From Corynebacterium matruchotii (GTDB taxonomy: Bacteria; Actinomycetota; Actinomycetes; Mycobacteriales; Mycobacteriaceae): DNA of 64,000 nucleotides. Position 1 is the stretch's first letter. Every line of letters starts with the position of its first letter. Under the pieces are notes generated by a model. It was not told where the DNA came from. It was given only the letters and a program-made list of their open reading frames with translations, and searched no databases. The position numbers and the translations under genes are program-made. Shown here one piece after another: positions 37,057-46,513 of this stretch. The stretch is from contig NZ_CP050134.2 in the NCBI RefSeq assembly GCF_011612265.2, positions 186,001 through 250,000 on the forward strand, written 5' to 3'.

Positions 37057-39836
37057 CATACAACGGAAATGCCAATGTGATAATCCTGGGCCACGGGAGC
37101 GTGTTCGAAGAAATTCGATCGCACGTGGCCGACCTGGTGGCCATGAACCAGGTGCGTCGATCGTTTTGGATCGACACCGCCACCGGCCTGTCCGACGCGG
37201 CAGTGCGGGTGCTCGAATACCGTGATGGTGGCAGCCAGGCGTTTATCAACCTGGACCAGGCGTTACGGGAAATCACCGGCGTGAAATTGGTGATTGCCCT
37301 CGACACCCTGGACGACATATCGGATCGCCAATTCGACGCCCTCGACACGTGGACGTACGCAATTGAAACCCGGGTGTCTGGTCGGGTGTCCAAAGTACGG
37401 CTCTTGGTGCCCCGCCTGCCCCTGCCCACCACCCCGGTGGACTGGGATCGGTGGAGCGCCTGGTCCACCATAGCGATCGCCCCGGAGGATTCCGACAGCC
37501 CCCACTCATCCGCCAGCCCCATCAACCACGCCGACGACCCATTCACCGTGGCCAAGGTGGTGGCCCCCACCATTGTGAGTCTTGCCGGCCTGTGGAGCAG
37601 TTCGACCAGCGTACCCCTGTTGGAGGCCTCCGGGCAGGAAATTTCCTCCGGCCAAAGCGGCTCGTTCCGGCTGGCCCGCGCCTACCACCGCAGCGTGGAC
37701 GCATCTGAAGTGGAAGAGGAATTACTCAAACGCGTCGTTGACATTAGCGAACAACTGCCGCTCACTAACCTGGCTGACGGCCGGCAGGCCGTGTACATTA
37801 ACGATGCTGGCCCCGTGAACGAATACGCGGAACGCCTGCTGCACCAACACCACAGCAGTCTATTGAGCGCAATGATGCCGGAGAATAATCAGGGCACTAT
37901 CCGGCAGGAGGGGTTTGCCGCGGTGCGGTCCTTCCTCAAGGAATTCTTCCTTGCCGTGGTGGGCACCCCCACCATGTGGAAGCAGGCCCTGACCAACACC
38001 GTGTCCGAGCGGGTGGCCAAGAACATTCAAAACGGCCTCTACGGGGAGAAATCCGTGGTAGAGGTGGTGATCGGTAACTCCTCCGGCAAGTCTGTGTCCC
38101 TGGATAACCTGCAAAACAGTTCGCTCATGATCCAGGAGCGCACCCGCCAACAAGGGTTTGTGGTGGAGCCGCCCCCCAGCCTATCGGTGCTGTGGGAAGG
38201 GTACACCAGTGCGGCACTCACCCTGGTGGATGGGGCGGATCGACTGCAAGACGACCTGGCCGGCCCCCGCGACCACAACGGCAACCCGGCAATTGTGCGC
38301 AAGGGAAATGATTCCGTGCCGGACGTGACGGAATCCTTCGACGGCTACCATCCGGTGCTGGCCGACATTTCCGGCATGTCCCCGGAGGATTCCCGGGTAC
38401 TGCCCTTTGATGTGTATGGTGCGCAACGGTTTAAGAGCGAGTTGGATTACGCCCTGTCGCAAACCGCGGATGCCTCCGTGACCCGGGTTAATAATGAGTT
38501 TGCGGCCTGGCGGGAGAAAATGTCCACGAGTTTCGCCTGGCGCACTGGGGAAAAACTCCTCGGACTCCTGGATCAGGCCCGGACCAATGCCCGGAACTCC
38601 TGGTATCGGCTGGGCGAATTGCAGCACTATCTGAAGGAACTCACCAGCCGGGACTATGATGCCGAAAACCGGAAGCTGGCCAAAACCCTTCGGTATCTCA
38701 CTTTTACCTGGGTGGTGTTGTTCTTCATCGAGATTTACTGCACCGGCCGTTACTACCAGCCGGATTGGCGGTTCTTCCTGCCCAGTTGGGAAGGCATCGA
38801 CTGGCGGTGGGCCTTGTTCCTGGTGTTCATCACCACGGTTGTCATCATGGGTATCCAAATGCAGATTTTCATGCGCGCCAGACGCGGCATCATTGATGAG
38901 ATCGAACGCAAGAAACTGTTGGAAAGCAACCTCACCATTGCGAGCGATAATTATCTCAATGCGAATAATGACGTGGTGCGGATCGCCTCGGCCTACTATC
39001 AGTTCTTGTCGTGGAGTACCCTGCTGGGGCGGGTAATATCCCAACCGTTCGGCAAACCCCACAAGGAGGCGTCGGCCCCACCCATCCCCACCGATGGCAT
39101 GCCCCGCTCCACCCAGTTGGGGCGCGCCGTTGTGGATGATAACGCCATGGTGTCCCTGGTGAATGATGTGCGGTCGAAAATGTTCCAAACCAGTTGGGCA
39201 GGCACCGCGCTCACTGCCTTTGTCGATGATGTGTTTACCATCATTAAGCAGAAGGAGGGCATTAACCCGTCCCGCATCAAGGAACTGTATGGGCAGCCGG
39301 GGTTCCGCAGCAATTCCACCCTGGACCGGTTGTGCACGTGGGCCATTGGGCCGGAAATGGCGGCCCGGGACCGGATCCACGAAAATTGGGAAACCGCCAT
39401 TTCCGACCAGTCGGTCATCGCCCACATCAACCAGGCCCTCAACACCGTCGAATACTACGAAAATAATGAGCTGAAGCGGGTTCCGCGGGAACAATTCCTG
39501 TTCGCCTTGCAACAGGCGGACGTGTCCCAGTCGCGGTTCTCGAACGCATCGGTATCCCCGGTGGGGGTGAACCGGGGGGCTACAAATGTGGAGCCGGCGT
39601 TCTCCCACACGGACGCCAAAGATCCCTCCAGCGCCAACCTCACCCGGTTTGTCACCGTCTCCCAATTCGGTCCGGCGGTACCATTGGGGTACCTGGTGGG
39701 CACCGGGAAGGCCCGCACCAGTGGGCCGGTGGAATTCCACGTCCCCGACTCGGCAGACACCCAGACCAACCCGTTTGGCCTGGGGGGAGCTGGTGCACCC
39801 AGTTTCAATTTTGATGACTCGGACGGGACGATTTAA
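37053..39836 (+). CDS. Large two-TM protein of the tubulin/GTPase system
   Basis: 927 residues. An N-terminal alpha/beta region (NVIILGHGSVFEEIRSHVAD ... LVIALDTLDD) may be another nucleotide-like or receiver-like fold. The middle is helical; two TM helices near 552-570 and 587-606 (YLTFTWVVLFFIEIYC; WALFLVFITTVVIMGIQMQI) flank a short loop. A helical region and a Pro/Asn-rich tail with NPFGLGG follow. I know no named family. Translational coupling to the tubulin-like gene (ATGA) suggests a 1:1 partner, possibly its membrane anchor. Confidence 0.75.
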   Translation: MTYNGNANVIILGHGSVFEEIRSHVADLVAMNQVRRSFWIDTATGLSDAAVRVLEYRDGGSQAFINLDQALREITGVKLVIALDTLDDISDRQFDALDTWTYAIETRVSGRVSKVRLLVPRLPLPTTPVDWDRWSAWSTIAIAPEDSDSPHSSASPINHADDPFTVAKVVAPTIVSLAGLWSSSTSVPLLEASGQEISSGQSGSFRLARAYHRSVDASEVEEELLKRVVDISEQLPLTNLADGRQAVYINDAGPVNEYAERLLHQHHSSLLSAMMPENNQGTIRQEGFAAVRSFLKEFFLAVVGTPTMWKQALTNTVSERVAKNIQNGLYGEKSVVEVVIGNSSGKSVSLDNLQNSSLMIQERTRQQGFVVEPPPSLSVLWEGYTSAALTLVDGADRLQDDLAGPRDHNGNPAIVRKGNDSVPDVTESFDGYHPVLADISGMSPEDSRVLPFDVYGAQRFKSELDYALSQTADASVTRVNNEFAAWREKMSTSFAWRTGEKLLGLLDQARTNARNSWYRLGELQHYLKELTSRDYDAENRKLAKTLRYLTFTWVVLFFIEIYCTGRYYQPDWRFFLPSWEGIDWRWALFLVFITTVVIMGIQMQIFMRARRGIIDEIERKKLLESNLTIASDNYLNANNDVVRIASAYYQFLSWSTLLGRVISQPFGKPHKEASAPPIPTDGMPRSTQLGRAVVDDNAMVSLVNDVRSKMFQTSWAGTALTAFVDDVFTIIKQKEGINPSRIKELYGQPGFRSNSTLDRLCTWAIGPEMAARDRIHENWETAISDQSVIAHINQALNTVEYYENNELKRVPREQFLFALQQADVSQSRFSNASVSPVGVNRGATNVEPAFSHTDAKDPSSANLTRFVTVSQFGPAVPLGYLVGTGKARTSGPVEFHVPDSADTQTNPFGLGGAGAPSFNFDDSDGTI

Positions 39837-39855
39837 GCAAGAGGGTAGATTTATA

Positions 39856-42369
39856 GTGGCTCAGTACAACACAATTTCCGCGATTCCGTTTCCCGACCTG
39901 TTAAAGGTGTCCAGCCTGGTCAACCCCACCCGGGCGAATATTACCGAGGTTCTCCAAGGCTACCCCGATGAGGTCGTCGATAAGCTTGTGGCATTATTAA
40001 ACGGGCATGCGGACCAGGACGAGTCCGATGAGCTTGTCGACGTCGAACCGGTGGAGCCGCCCGTGGATCACCAACCCGATCACGACACCCAGGAAACCGT
40101 GGTGTTTGATCGACCCGACACCATTATCCACAATGCGCAACAGTCCGCCGCCGTGTTCCAGTCGGAGCCTGCCGGCGCCTACCGCAGTGGGACAAAACAG
40201 TCGCTGTTCCAGGACTTCGAGGAAACATCCGACCACGACGCGCCAGCACCCCAGGAGGCGGAACCCGCCGACGTGCCCATGAACCCCATACCCTCCGACA
40301 CCACCCTGGACCAGGACGTGAGTCGGAAAACCACGTCCACGGATGCGCCACACGGCGACCCCGAGCCCGCCGGCGATACCAACCAACCACCGGTGACGCA
40401 GGCACCCGACACGCAGCAGACCCCGCCCGCCGCTACTCCGGCCCCGCCGGCCACGCCGCCAGCCCCACCTGCGGCGACCACCGCGTCAACAAGCACCAGC
40501 AGAGGTGGTTTTTCGCTCGCCGCCATGCTCAAGGCCGCCAAAGACGCCGAAATAGAGCGGCAGCGCCGGGTCGACCCCAACGATTTTGAAGACATTGATC
40601 GTAGCTATTTCGCCGACTACGACTGGAGCACGCAGGAAGTCACCCGCGACACCGTCCACATCATTCCCGAAAACCTGTACAACACCGATGACGGCGCCGA
40701 CACGCCCCCCACCATGCTCATTTATTGGGATCCTGTCGACGTCCCCGACGACCAGATTGTGCTCTACCTGTTGGTTGGGGATGATTTCGAACAGGAACCC
40801 AGCCCCGAAAACGGTCACGAACTTGTGGTAACTCGGGGGACTGCCTTCCGGGAAACCATCAACGAGGATGCCGGCATGCGCCATTACATGGTGTGGGCAT
40901 ATATCGCACCGGAAGCGAATCCAAAGCAGCTGTTGAAGGTTCAGCCCGTGTTCGTCGGTGAAAACGCCATTGCCCTGCCGCCCTCGGATTTGAAGGTGGT
41001 GGAATCTGACGGCGTGGTCACCGGCACATGGACGCCGAAACGGGGTCACGCCAACGTCATGGTGTACGTGCGGCAATCTTCGGACCGGCGGCCATTGGAC
41101 TCACCCGAAAACCGGTTGCGAGACAAGGTGGATGCCCGTGGCTTCAGCTACACCGTGCCTGTTCGCGGCGTCACCTATGATTTCCAACTGTTTCCCGAAA
41201 TCGTTTTCCGGGGCAACACCATGCGGGGCGTGGGCGGCGAGGTGCGCCAACTGACCATTAGCGCCAACATTCAGCAGATCGAACTGCTCGAAGCCAGCCT
41301 CATGGTGCGGGAGGAAGGCACCCGCGGGTCCGGCAATGACACCATCCTGCTCAGCTATATTCATCCCCCCACCGGTGAGGTCAAAATCTACCTCACCAAA
41401 ACGGAACCCGCCCCCGACCTGATTGGCCAGGAGGTGGACAGCAGCTACCTCGACGACGACGATGCCCTGGGCAACACCGAATGGAGTAAATCCTACGAGG
41501 GTGACCCCGGCGAGGAAATGATTAAGGAACTCTCGTGGCCGGCCGGCTGGTCGCAGGTGTATTGCGTGCCCGTCAACGTGGTAGGGGAAAAATCCATGGT
41601 GGGCGAGCCCAAGCAGATTCGCCGCGTGGAATCCATTAAAGACTTCGACCTGATCCAACGGGTAGACAGCCAACTCATCACATTCGACTGGCCCAGTGGG
41701 GCACAAATGGTGGAGGTACGGCAGGAACAAAAACCCATGCTGGAACTCACCGAGGACGACTACCGGCGGCAGGGCGGCATTCGCCTGCACCTCAACCCGC
41801 TGCACGACAAGGTGACCCTGCTGCCCAAAGCCATTCACGAGGGCCGCTACACGAAGGCAGATCATGCCACCAGCAAAGACTACCCCGGCCTGAAACTGTA
41901 CGCCTACAAGATTGAGGTGCCGCAGGAGCCGGGGGAGGGTGTGCTGCCGAAACTGTGGATTTGGCGTGAGGATTTAGAAGACCGAAACCAGGCCCCCCGA
42001 TTCTCCCTGGTGTACCGGTCAGATCGTCTGCCACTCTATAACGAGGACGGGGAGGAAGTCATCCGGTGCGCCCTGTCCAACGATCAGCGGGGCGCTCCCG
42101 GGGAGCCCGCGCCGTTTTTGAACCCGGATACGTTGGCCCACGGGTTTGACAAGGCAAAATCGTGGGGCGAGTATTGGTTGATTGATTTGCCTTCCGAGGG
42201 GCCGAACGCGAAAACCAGTGGGTTTATCCGGCTATTTATCCAGCCGGATTCGGATGATGCGGCAACGGAAAAAGGTGCGTCGCGGGTACTCATTGATGAT
42301 GAGGCCATTGACTCGTTGAATCTGGATGATGGTAAGTGGTCTGCTTATTTCTACCAGCGAGGTTATTAA
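39856..42369 (+). CDS. Beta-domain protein with disordered N-terminus
   Basis: 837 residues from GTG 39856, set by GAGGGT 9 bases upstream. Residues 1-60 form a helical domain (FPDLLKVSSLVNPTRANITE). Residues 60-215 are Pro/Ala/Thr-rich and disordered. A helical segment (SLAAMLKAAKDAEIERQRRV) leads into four or five beta-sandwich units that look like fibronectin III/Ig-type modules (for example LKVVESDGVVTGTWTPKRGH ... VRGVTYDFQLFPEI; LITFDWPSGAQMVEVRQEQK). No TM or signal peptide, so it is cytoplasmic. Probably a scaffold; family assignment tentative. Confidence 0.75.
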   Translation: MAQYNTISAIPFPDLLKVSSLVNPTRANITEVLQGYPDEVVDKLVALLNGHADQDESDELVDVEPVEPPVDHQPDHDTQETVVFDRPDTIIHNAQQSAAVFQSEPAGAYRSGTKQSLFQDFEETSDHDAPAPQEAEPADVPMNPIPSDTTLDQDVSRKTTSTDAPHGDPEPAGDTNQPPVTQAPDTQQTPPAATPAPPATPPAPPAATTASTSTSRGGFSLAAMLKAAKDAEIERQRRVDPNDFEDIDRSYFADYDWSTQEVTRDTVHIIPENLYNTDDGADTPPTMLIYWDPVDVPDDQIVLYLLVGDDFEQEPSPENGHELVVTRGTAFRETINEDAGMRHYMVWAYIAPEANPKQLLKVQPVFVGENAIALPPSDLKVVESDGVVTGTWTPKRGHANVMVYVRQSSDRRPLDSPENRLRDKVDARGFSYTVPVRGVTYDFQLFPEIVFRGNTMRGVGGEVRQLTISANIQQIELLEASLMVREEGTRGSGNDTILLSYIHPPTGEVKIYLTKTEPAPDLIGQEVDSSYLDDDDALGNTEWSKSYEGDPGEEMIKELSWPAGWSQVYCVPVNVVGEKSMVGEPKQIRRVESIKDFDLIQRVDSQLITFDWPSGAQMVEVRQEQKPMLELTEDDYRRQGGIRLHLNPLHDKVTLLPKAIHEGRYTKADHATSKDYPGLKLYAYKIEVPQEPGEGVLPKLWIWREDLEDRNQAPRFSLVYRSDRLPLYNEDGEEVIRCALSNDQRGAPGEPAPFLNPDTLAHGFDKAKSWGEYWLIDLPSEGPNAKTSGFIRLFIQPDSDDAATEKGASRVLIDDEAIDSLNLDDGKWSAYFYQRGY

Positions 42370-42399
42370 AGAGTTAGTGAAGTTAAGGGATGAGTGATA

Positions 42400-43971
42400 A
42401 TGGCAGGGGCATTTAGTTTTGCATCGTTTTCTCGTACCGCGGGACGAAATGGTGGTTGGGGCATTGGTGAGCTCAAGGGGGATATCACGCTCGACCAGGC
42501 CCATCGGTTACGGGAGTTGATTCCGTCGTCGATTAATGATGGTGTCGACCCGGGGAATTATCCGTCGAAGGAGGTGGTTGCCCAGCTGACCCGGCGGTTT
42601 GCGTGGCTGCCCAATGGGGATGCTGGTCCCGGGTTTTCGTTTTATGCGTCGGCGCAGGCGGGGAAGGATTCCACGAACCGCCCCGGCAACGTCTTTACCT
42701 TCGTACAGGTGTGCGATGATGATTCGATGGGGGTGTATCAGCCCACGGAGTTTTTATACTCCGAGGAGATTCCCATTCCGTTTGGCAAAAACCAGGTGGA
42801 TCGCGCCGAGATTCCCGAAAGGTTAATGCTGCCTGGCCCGATCACGCCGGAGGTTTTAGACCATTTCCTTGATGGATGGTCGGGTAGGAGCCCGCTGCCG
42901 CTGTATTTTCAGGCGGTGACGCCGGCAGATCGTCGCAGGCTCGCCCAAGCTATTGCCGCAGCTACCGCCATAAAACAGGTGGTGTTGGCCTGTCCGCTGG
43001 CGGAGTCTGCCCTGTGGGTGGCGGCGGTGGCGCGCAGCACGGCGTATTCCCGCGACTTTAGCTTTTCGACGTTCGAAACAGCGGACCGTATCGAATACAT
43101 TCTCCGGGCCGGGTGCAAACTCAGCATCGTGGATGTGGCCCACGCCCACCACGTGGCCCCCAAAGTGGCGGCTATGGATGCCTTGTTTATTAGGTCGGAT
43201 GACCCGGACTGGGCGGAGCTAGAAAGCTACGAATCGAACGAAAATTCGGATTTATTATCCATGGAGATTCCCAGCCTGGACGCCGGCCCCATGGGTGGTG
43301 CTGCCGCCGATCTGGCGGCAGGCGGCGGGCTGCTGCCTGGTGCGGAGCTGTCCACGGTGGATTTGACGAAGCTGCCGGAATTATCGACCCTGTCGGAGCA
43401 GTCGGTGCTGGATTACCGGTTGCAGCCAGCATTGGGGGGTGCGACCACGGATTCGTTGCAGCAAAACTTCAACACCCAAACCATGCCCCTCAACAGTAGG
43501 GTGATGGGGTTAGAAGAGTTCGAACGGCAGATTATTGAATCCCCGGAAATCTACTCCTACCTGCGTATCCTCAATGAGTTGGACGATAATCTAACGTCGT
43601 GGGCGGCAAAACTGGTACGGGTGCACGAGCTGCTCACCCTGGATCCGAACGACGCCACCGGGCTGCATGTGCGCTCGGCGTTTTTGGCGTTGGTGCTGTT
43701 GGAGGGGGTGCCGCAGTATTGGTCCGGGGTGCACAGTTTCGTGCATCTTACCGCGGAGGAAAAAACCACCCTGGTGACCACGGCAAAGAATTATGTGGTG
43801 CAGCTTCTCATGACGTATCAACTGTCCCGCGATAATTGGGAGCAGCGCATATCCGAAACCAACACGTATTACGATAATCTGGATTTGGTTGGGTTATTGG
43901 AGGCGGTGAAAACCCAGGTGCTTGCCGAGTTGAAAACCGAATCAGTCCACCATCATCCCCCGCAATACTAG
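42400..43971 (+). CDS. GAP1-like GTPase-associated protein
   Basis: 523 residues from ATG 42400. The N-terminal 250 residues (FASFSRTAGRNGGWGIGELK ... RFAWLPNGDAGPGFSFYASA ... RPGNVFTFVQVCDDDS) resemble the GAP1 N/M domains of proteins encoded beside double-GTPases. Residues 100-250 include ALWVAAVARSTAYSRDFSFS, which is typical of the same family. The C-terminal part is helical. The name means GTPase-associated, not proven GTPase-activating. The GTPase gene lies two genes downstream. I would confirm this with a profile search. Confidence 0.6.
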   Translation: MAGAFSFASFSRTAGRNGGWGIGELKGDITLDQAHRLRELIPSSINDGVDPGNYPSKEVVAQLTRRFAWLPNGDAGPGFSFYASAQAGKDSTNRPGNVFTFVQVCDDDSMGVYQPTEFLYSEEIPIPFGKNQVDRAEIPERLMLPGPITPEVLDHFLDGWSGRSPLPLYFQAVTPADRRRLAQAIAAATAIKQVVLACPLAESALWVAAVARSTAYSRDFSFSTFETADRIEYILRAGCKLSIVDVAHAHHVAPKVAAMDALFIRSDDPDWAELESYESNENSDLLSMEIPSLDAGPMGGAAADLAAGGGLLPGAELSTVDLTKLPELSTLSEQSVLDYRLQPALGGATTDSLQQNFNTQTMPLNSRVMGLEEFERQIIESPEIYSYLRILNELDDNLTSWAAKLVRVHELLTLDPNDATGLHVRSAFLALVLLEGVPQYWSGVHSFVHLTAEEKTTLVTTAKNYVVQLLMTYQLSRDNWEQRISETNTYYDNLDLVGLLEAVKTQVLAELKTESVHHHPPQY

Positions 43972-43989
43972 TTTTAAAGGATCATCGTC

Positions 43990-44958
43990 ATGGCGCCTAA
44001 CACCATTATCTTGGGCAATAATGAGTCCCACACCATTGCGCTTGGCAGCTTCATTCGCCTCAAGGCCTGGATCATGCCCGATGATCTCAGCGGCATTAAG
44101 CTGGAGGTCAGTGGGGATGTGAGTTATAACCGGTCCAATGATGCCCAACTGTATGTGACCGACTGCCGGGGTCGGGTGGAGATCATTGTGAAGCCGGCGT
44201 CGGGTGGGGAATTCCCGCCAGACCATTCCGTGATTCTCATGGTGGACCAACCAACCGCGGGGGAGCATATTTGCCTGGAGTTTGAGGAAGCCCGGGTGGA
44301 TGGGGCCGCGGAACGGGTTCTGGGGGAGATTACCCCGGTGGATGAGGATTTTGTGCTGGTCAAACGTTACCAGTCCGGTGATGGCGGTAACTTGCCCCGG
44401 GAGGCAATGACCGTGGTGTCGGCGTTGCGGGCCCAAGGGGTGTCGCACACCAGCACGAAAAGTTTGCAGGTGGTTTTTGATGCCACCGCATCAATGAATG
44501 CGTCGGTGGCGCCGGATGACCTGGAGATCGTGAATAATGTGATCCGGGGGATCGCCTACCACCTGGATATTGATGTGGCCGGCGACCTGCAGTCGCAATT
44601 GGGGTTGTACCAGGCGGAAGCTCCCTCCCGGGTGGGGTCCCCGACAATGGCGATCAACCCGCAGGTGTCGGTGGCGGTGGTGACTAATTCGCCTAGGCCC
44701 TACATGTCGACGTTTCCGGTCCCTACCTTGGTGTTTGTGGTGGGCAACCAGGCCACCCCGGAGGCCTGGGTGTACCAGAAATCCTATGGGGAGAGTCAAC
44801 CGTTGCACATCATTGTGATTGATGATGCGCAAAAAGAGGCACTACAATCAGGCAATCATGCGGCCTTTCACCATTATGCGACCGTGGTGCAGGCTGCGCT
44901 TAATGCGTCGACAAGCGTCGGCGATAACCAGCCCGCTAACCCGTTCGGAGGTAACTAA
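43990..44958 (+). CDS. VWA-like protein, second of the operon
   Basis: 322 residues. An N-terminal beta domain (about 1-120) precedes a VWA-like domain with FDATASMNAS, whose D164-x-T166-x-S168 sits where MIDAS DxSxS is expected. Hydrophobic strands follow (VSVAVVTNSP, TLVFVVGNQATPE, LHIIVIDDAQ). No TM, hence cytoplasmic, unlike the first VWA protein. The C-terminus ANPFGGN carries the NPF/DPF-type tail seen in several proteins of this operon. The stop overlaps the GTPase start (TAATG). Confidence 0.7.
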   Translation: MAPNTIILGNNESHTIALGSFIRLKAWIMPDDLSGIKLEVSGDVSYNRSNDAQLYVTDCRGRVEIIVKPASGGEFPPDHSVILMVDQPTAGEHICLEFEEARVDGAAERVLGEITPVDEDFVLVKRYQSGDGGNLPREAMTVVSALRAQGVSHTSTKSLQVVFDATASMNASVAPDDLEIVNNVIRGIAYHLDIDVAGDLQSQLGLYQAEAPSRVGSPTMAINPQVSVAVVTNSPRPYMSTFPVPTLVFVVGNQATPEAWVYQKSYGESQPLHIIVIDDAQKEALQSGNHAAFHHYATVVQAALNASTSVGDNQPANPFGGN

Positions 44959-45980
44959 TGTTTGCCAGGTGTCCAGAAACCTATAAGCCTTTAGAGCCAG
45001 GTCAAACCACCACCTATAATGGCAACCCATTATTACCGGGTTGGGAGGACTCCGTCACGCATTGCGTGGTCATGGCGGGGGCGCGCGCATCCGGGAAGAG
45101 CCTGTATTTGGCGGTGCTCATTAAACAGTTAGAGCTCATGGCATTGCAGCGGTTCACGCGCGTGACCATTAAGGCCGCCGACGAATCTACCCGCCAACGT
45201 TATAAGGAGAACTATGAGCGCCCCCTGTATGAGGAAATGAAACACATGGCGCCCACCCCCACCAGTGCCAATGTGGACGCCTACCAGCGGGACCCATTCA
45301 TTTTTAAGCTCGGCAAATGGCCGGACGCCAATAATGATCTGCGGGAGCACTATTTAGTGATCCGCGACGTGGCGGGCGAAGATTTGGAAAACCCCAACCT
45401 GGACCCCAATTCCATGGAGTTTTTTCGCTACGCCGACCTAGTAATTTTCTTGTTCGACCCCACCCGGGTACGCAGCATTGCCCCCTACCTGGAGGGCATG
45501 TATGCTCGGCAAAGCCAAACCGGTGGGGAGCCAGAGCGAGTGCTGGATAATATAGCTCGATTGATTGGCGACGAGCGGCCTAAACTCGCGGTGACGATTG
45601 CTAAGTTCGACATTTTGCAGTCGCTGGCGAAAAAGAGCGTGCAGGATAATAAGTGGAAAAGCATCATGGCCAATGAGGGGGCGGCGTTTAGCCGCGACAC
45701 CGGCTGGAGCTACCAGTACCACAACCAGTGGATTCTGCACCTGGAAATCCAGTCCCTGCTGCGGAAATTTGAGGCCCACGAGCTGCTCAATACGATCGAG
45801 GAATTATACGCTAACGAGCCCAGCAAATACTCCTATTTCGCGGTGTCCGCGCTGGGTGAAGCCCCGAAAGGCCAGGACTTAGACCGCAAGGGCATCGCCC
45901 CCTACCGGGTGTTGGACCCGGTGCGGTGGCATTTGGGCCGGTTTGGGGTGCTCATGGGTAAGGAAGACACATATCAATGA
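44958..45980 (+). CDS. TRAFAC GTPase of the double-GTPase (DO-GTPase2) type
   Basis: 340-residue GTPase. It has Walker A GARASGKS (41-48), a G3 motif DVAGE (137-141) and a G4-like AKFD (215-218), with the switch acid at LFDPT. The N-terminus CPETYKPLEPG may be the remnant of a zinc knuckle. This sequence type occurs beside GAP1 and VWA proteins in bacterial conflict or membrane-remodelling loci. The G4 lacks the usual Asn (NKxD), which may relax base specificity. It overlaps its neighbours on both sides (TAATG and ATGA), a sign of tight stoichiometry. Confidence 0.75.
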   Translation: MFARCPETYKPLEPGQTTTYNGNPLLPGWEDSVTHCVVMAGARASGKSLYLAVLIKQLELMALQRFTRVTIKAADESTRQRYKENYERPLYEEMKHMAPTPTSANVDAYQRDPFIFKLGKWPDANNDLREHYLVIRDVAGEDLENPNLDPNSMEFFRYADLVIFLFDPTRVRSIAPYLEGMYARQSQTGGEPERVLDNIARLIGDERPKLAVTIAKFDILQSLAKKSVQDNKWKSIMANEGAAFSRDTGWSYQYHNQWILHLEIQSLLRKFEAHELLNTIEELYANEPSKYSYFAVSALGEAPKGQDLDRKGIAPYRVLDPVRWHLGRFGVLMGKEDTYQ

Positions 45981-46456
45981 GTCAACAACATCCGTTTGAC
46001 GACCCCTTCGCCGCCGACCCCGGGCCGGCCACATACGTGCCTTCTGCGGGGCATGATTATTCCCGCTCGGTGGTCAGCCATACCGGCCGCAGTTTCCGCC
46101 CTGGGTTTCGCGCCACCTCGGGGTTGAACGCGCCACTGTTATTGTGGGCAGCCAGCGCCTGCTACATGCTGGAATTATGCTATATCCTGTGGCTGGTGTA
46201 CCGGGTTTACGAGGAATCCCACAGAATTAATTCCATTGCGGGCGCCCTATTATTCCTCCTCATCGCCGGGGTGACGACACTGGTGGTGGGCATGATGAAA
46301 GCCCAACTGTGGGGCAGGTGGGGGCTGGTCGCGGTCACCATAGTGGGGATTCTCGTCGTGGTGGTTCCCGACCTGTGGCCGATCACCCTGTTGGGCATCG
46401 GCGGGGCGATTCTCGCGTGGCTGCCGAGCAATAAATACTGGTTCGGCTACCGGTAG
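45977..46456 (+). CDS. Small multi-TM membrane protein of the GTPase operon
   Basis: 159 residues. It begins HPFDDPFAADPG, again with a DPF motif, then has TM helices LLLWAASACYMLELCYILWL, ALLFLLIAGVTTLVVGMM, LVAVTIVGILVVVVPDLW and PITLLGIGGAILAWL. Start overlaps the GTPase stop (ATGA). Probably the membrane anchor of the GTPase module and the end of the plus-strand operon. An inverted repeat follows at once. Confidence 0.75.
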   Translation: MSQQHPFDDPFAADPGPATYVPSAGHDYSRSVVSHTGRSFRPGFRATSGLNAPLLLWAASACYMLELCYILWLVYRVYEESHRINSIAGALLFLLIAGVTTLVVGMMKAQLWGRWGLVAVTIVGILVVVVPDLWPITLLGIGGAILAWLPSNKYWFGYR

Positions 46457-46496
46457 CTCATGCTTGACGACGCACCAAGGCAGCTGGTCATGAGCT
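46455..46496. promoter_or_regulatory. Inverted repeat after the GTPase operon
   Basis: AGCTCATG (46455-46462) and CATGAGCT (46489-46496), 8 bases each, separated by 26. It starts at the stop codon of the membrane protein gene and ends 18 bases before the next start. It could be a weak terminator or an operator. Confidence 0.4.
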
Positions 46497-46513
46497 CATG
46501 AGAAGGTGTTACT

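Noticed and set aside
38181..39740. 519-residue antisense frame inside the two-TM gene
   Set aside because: Composition is typical of an antisense shadow of GC-rich codons, and the overlapping plus-strand gene is coupled to its neighbours.
39970..40050. Partial matches to the dispersed 14-mer inside genes (GTCGTCGATAAGC, GCTTGTCGACGTC)
   Set aside because: They fall in codons for VDKL/ELVD and lack the GGGC end, so I count only near-full copies.
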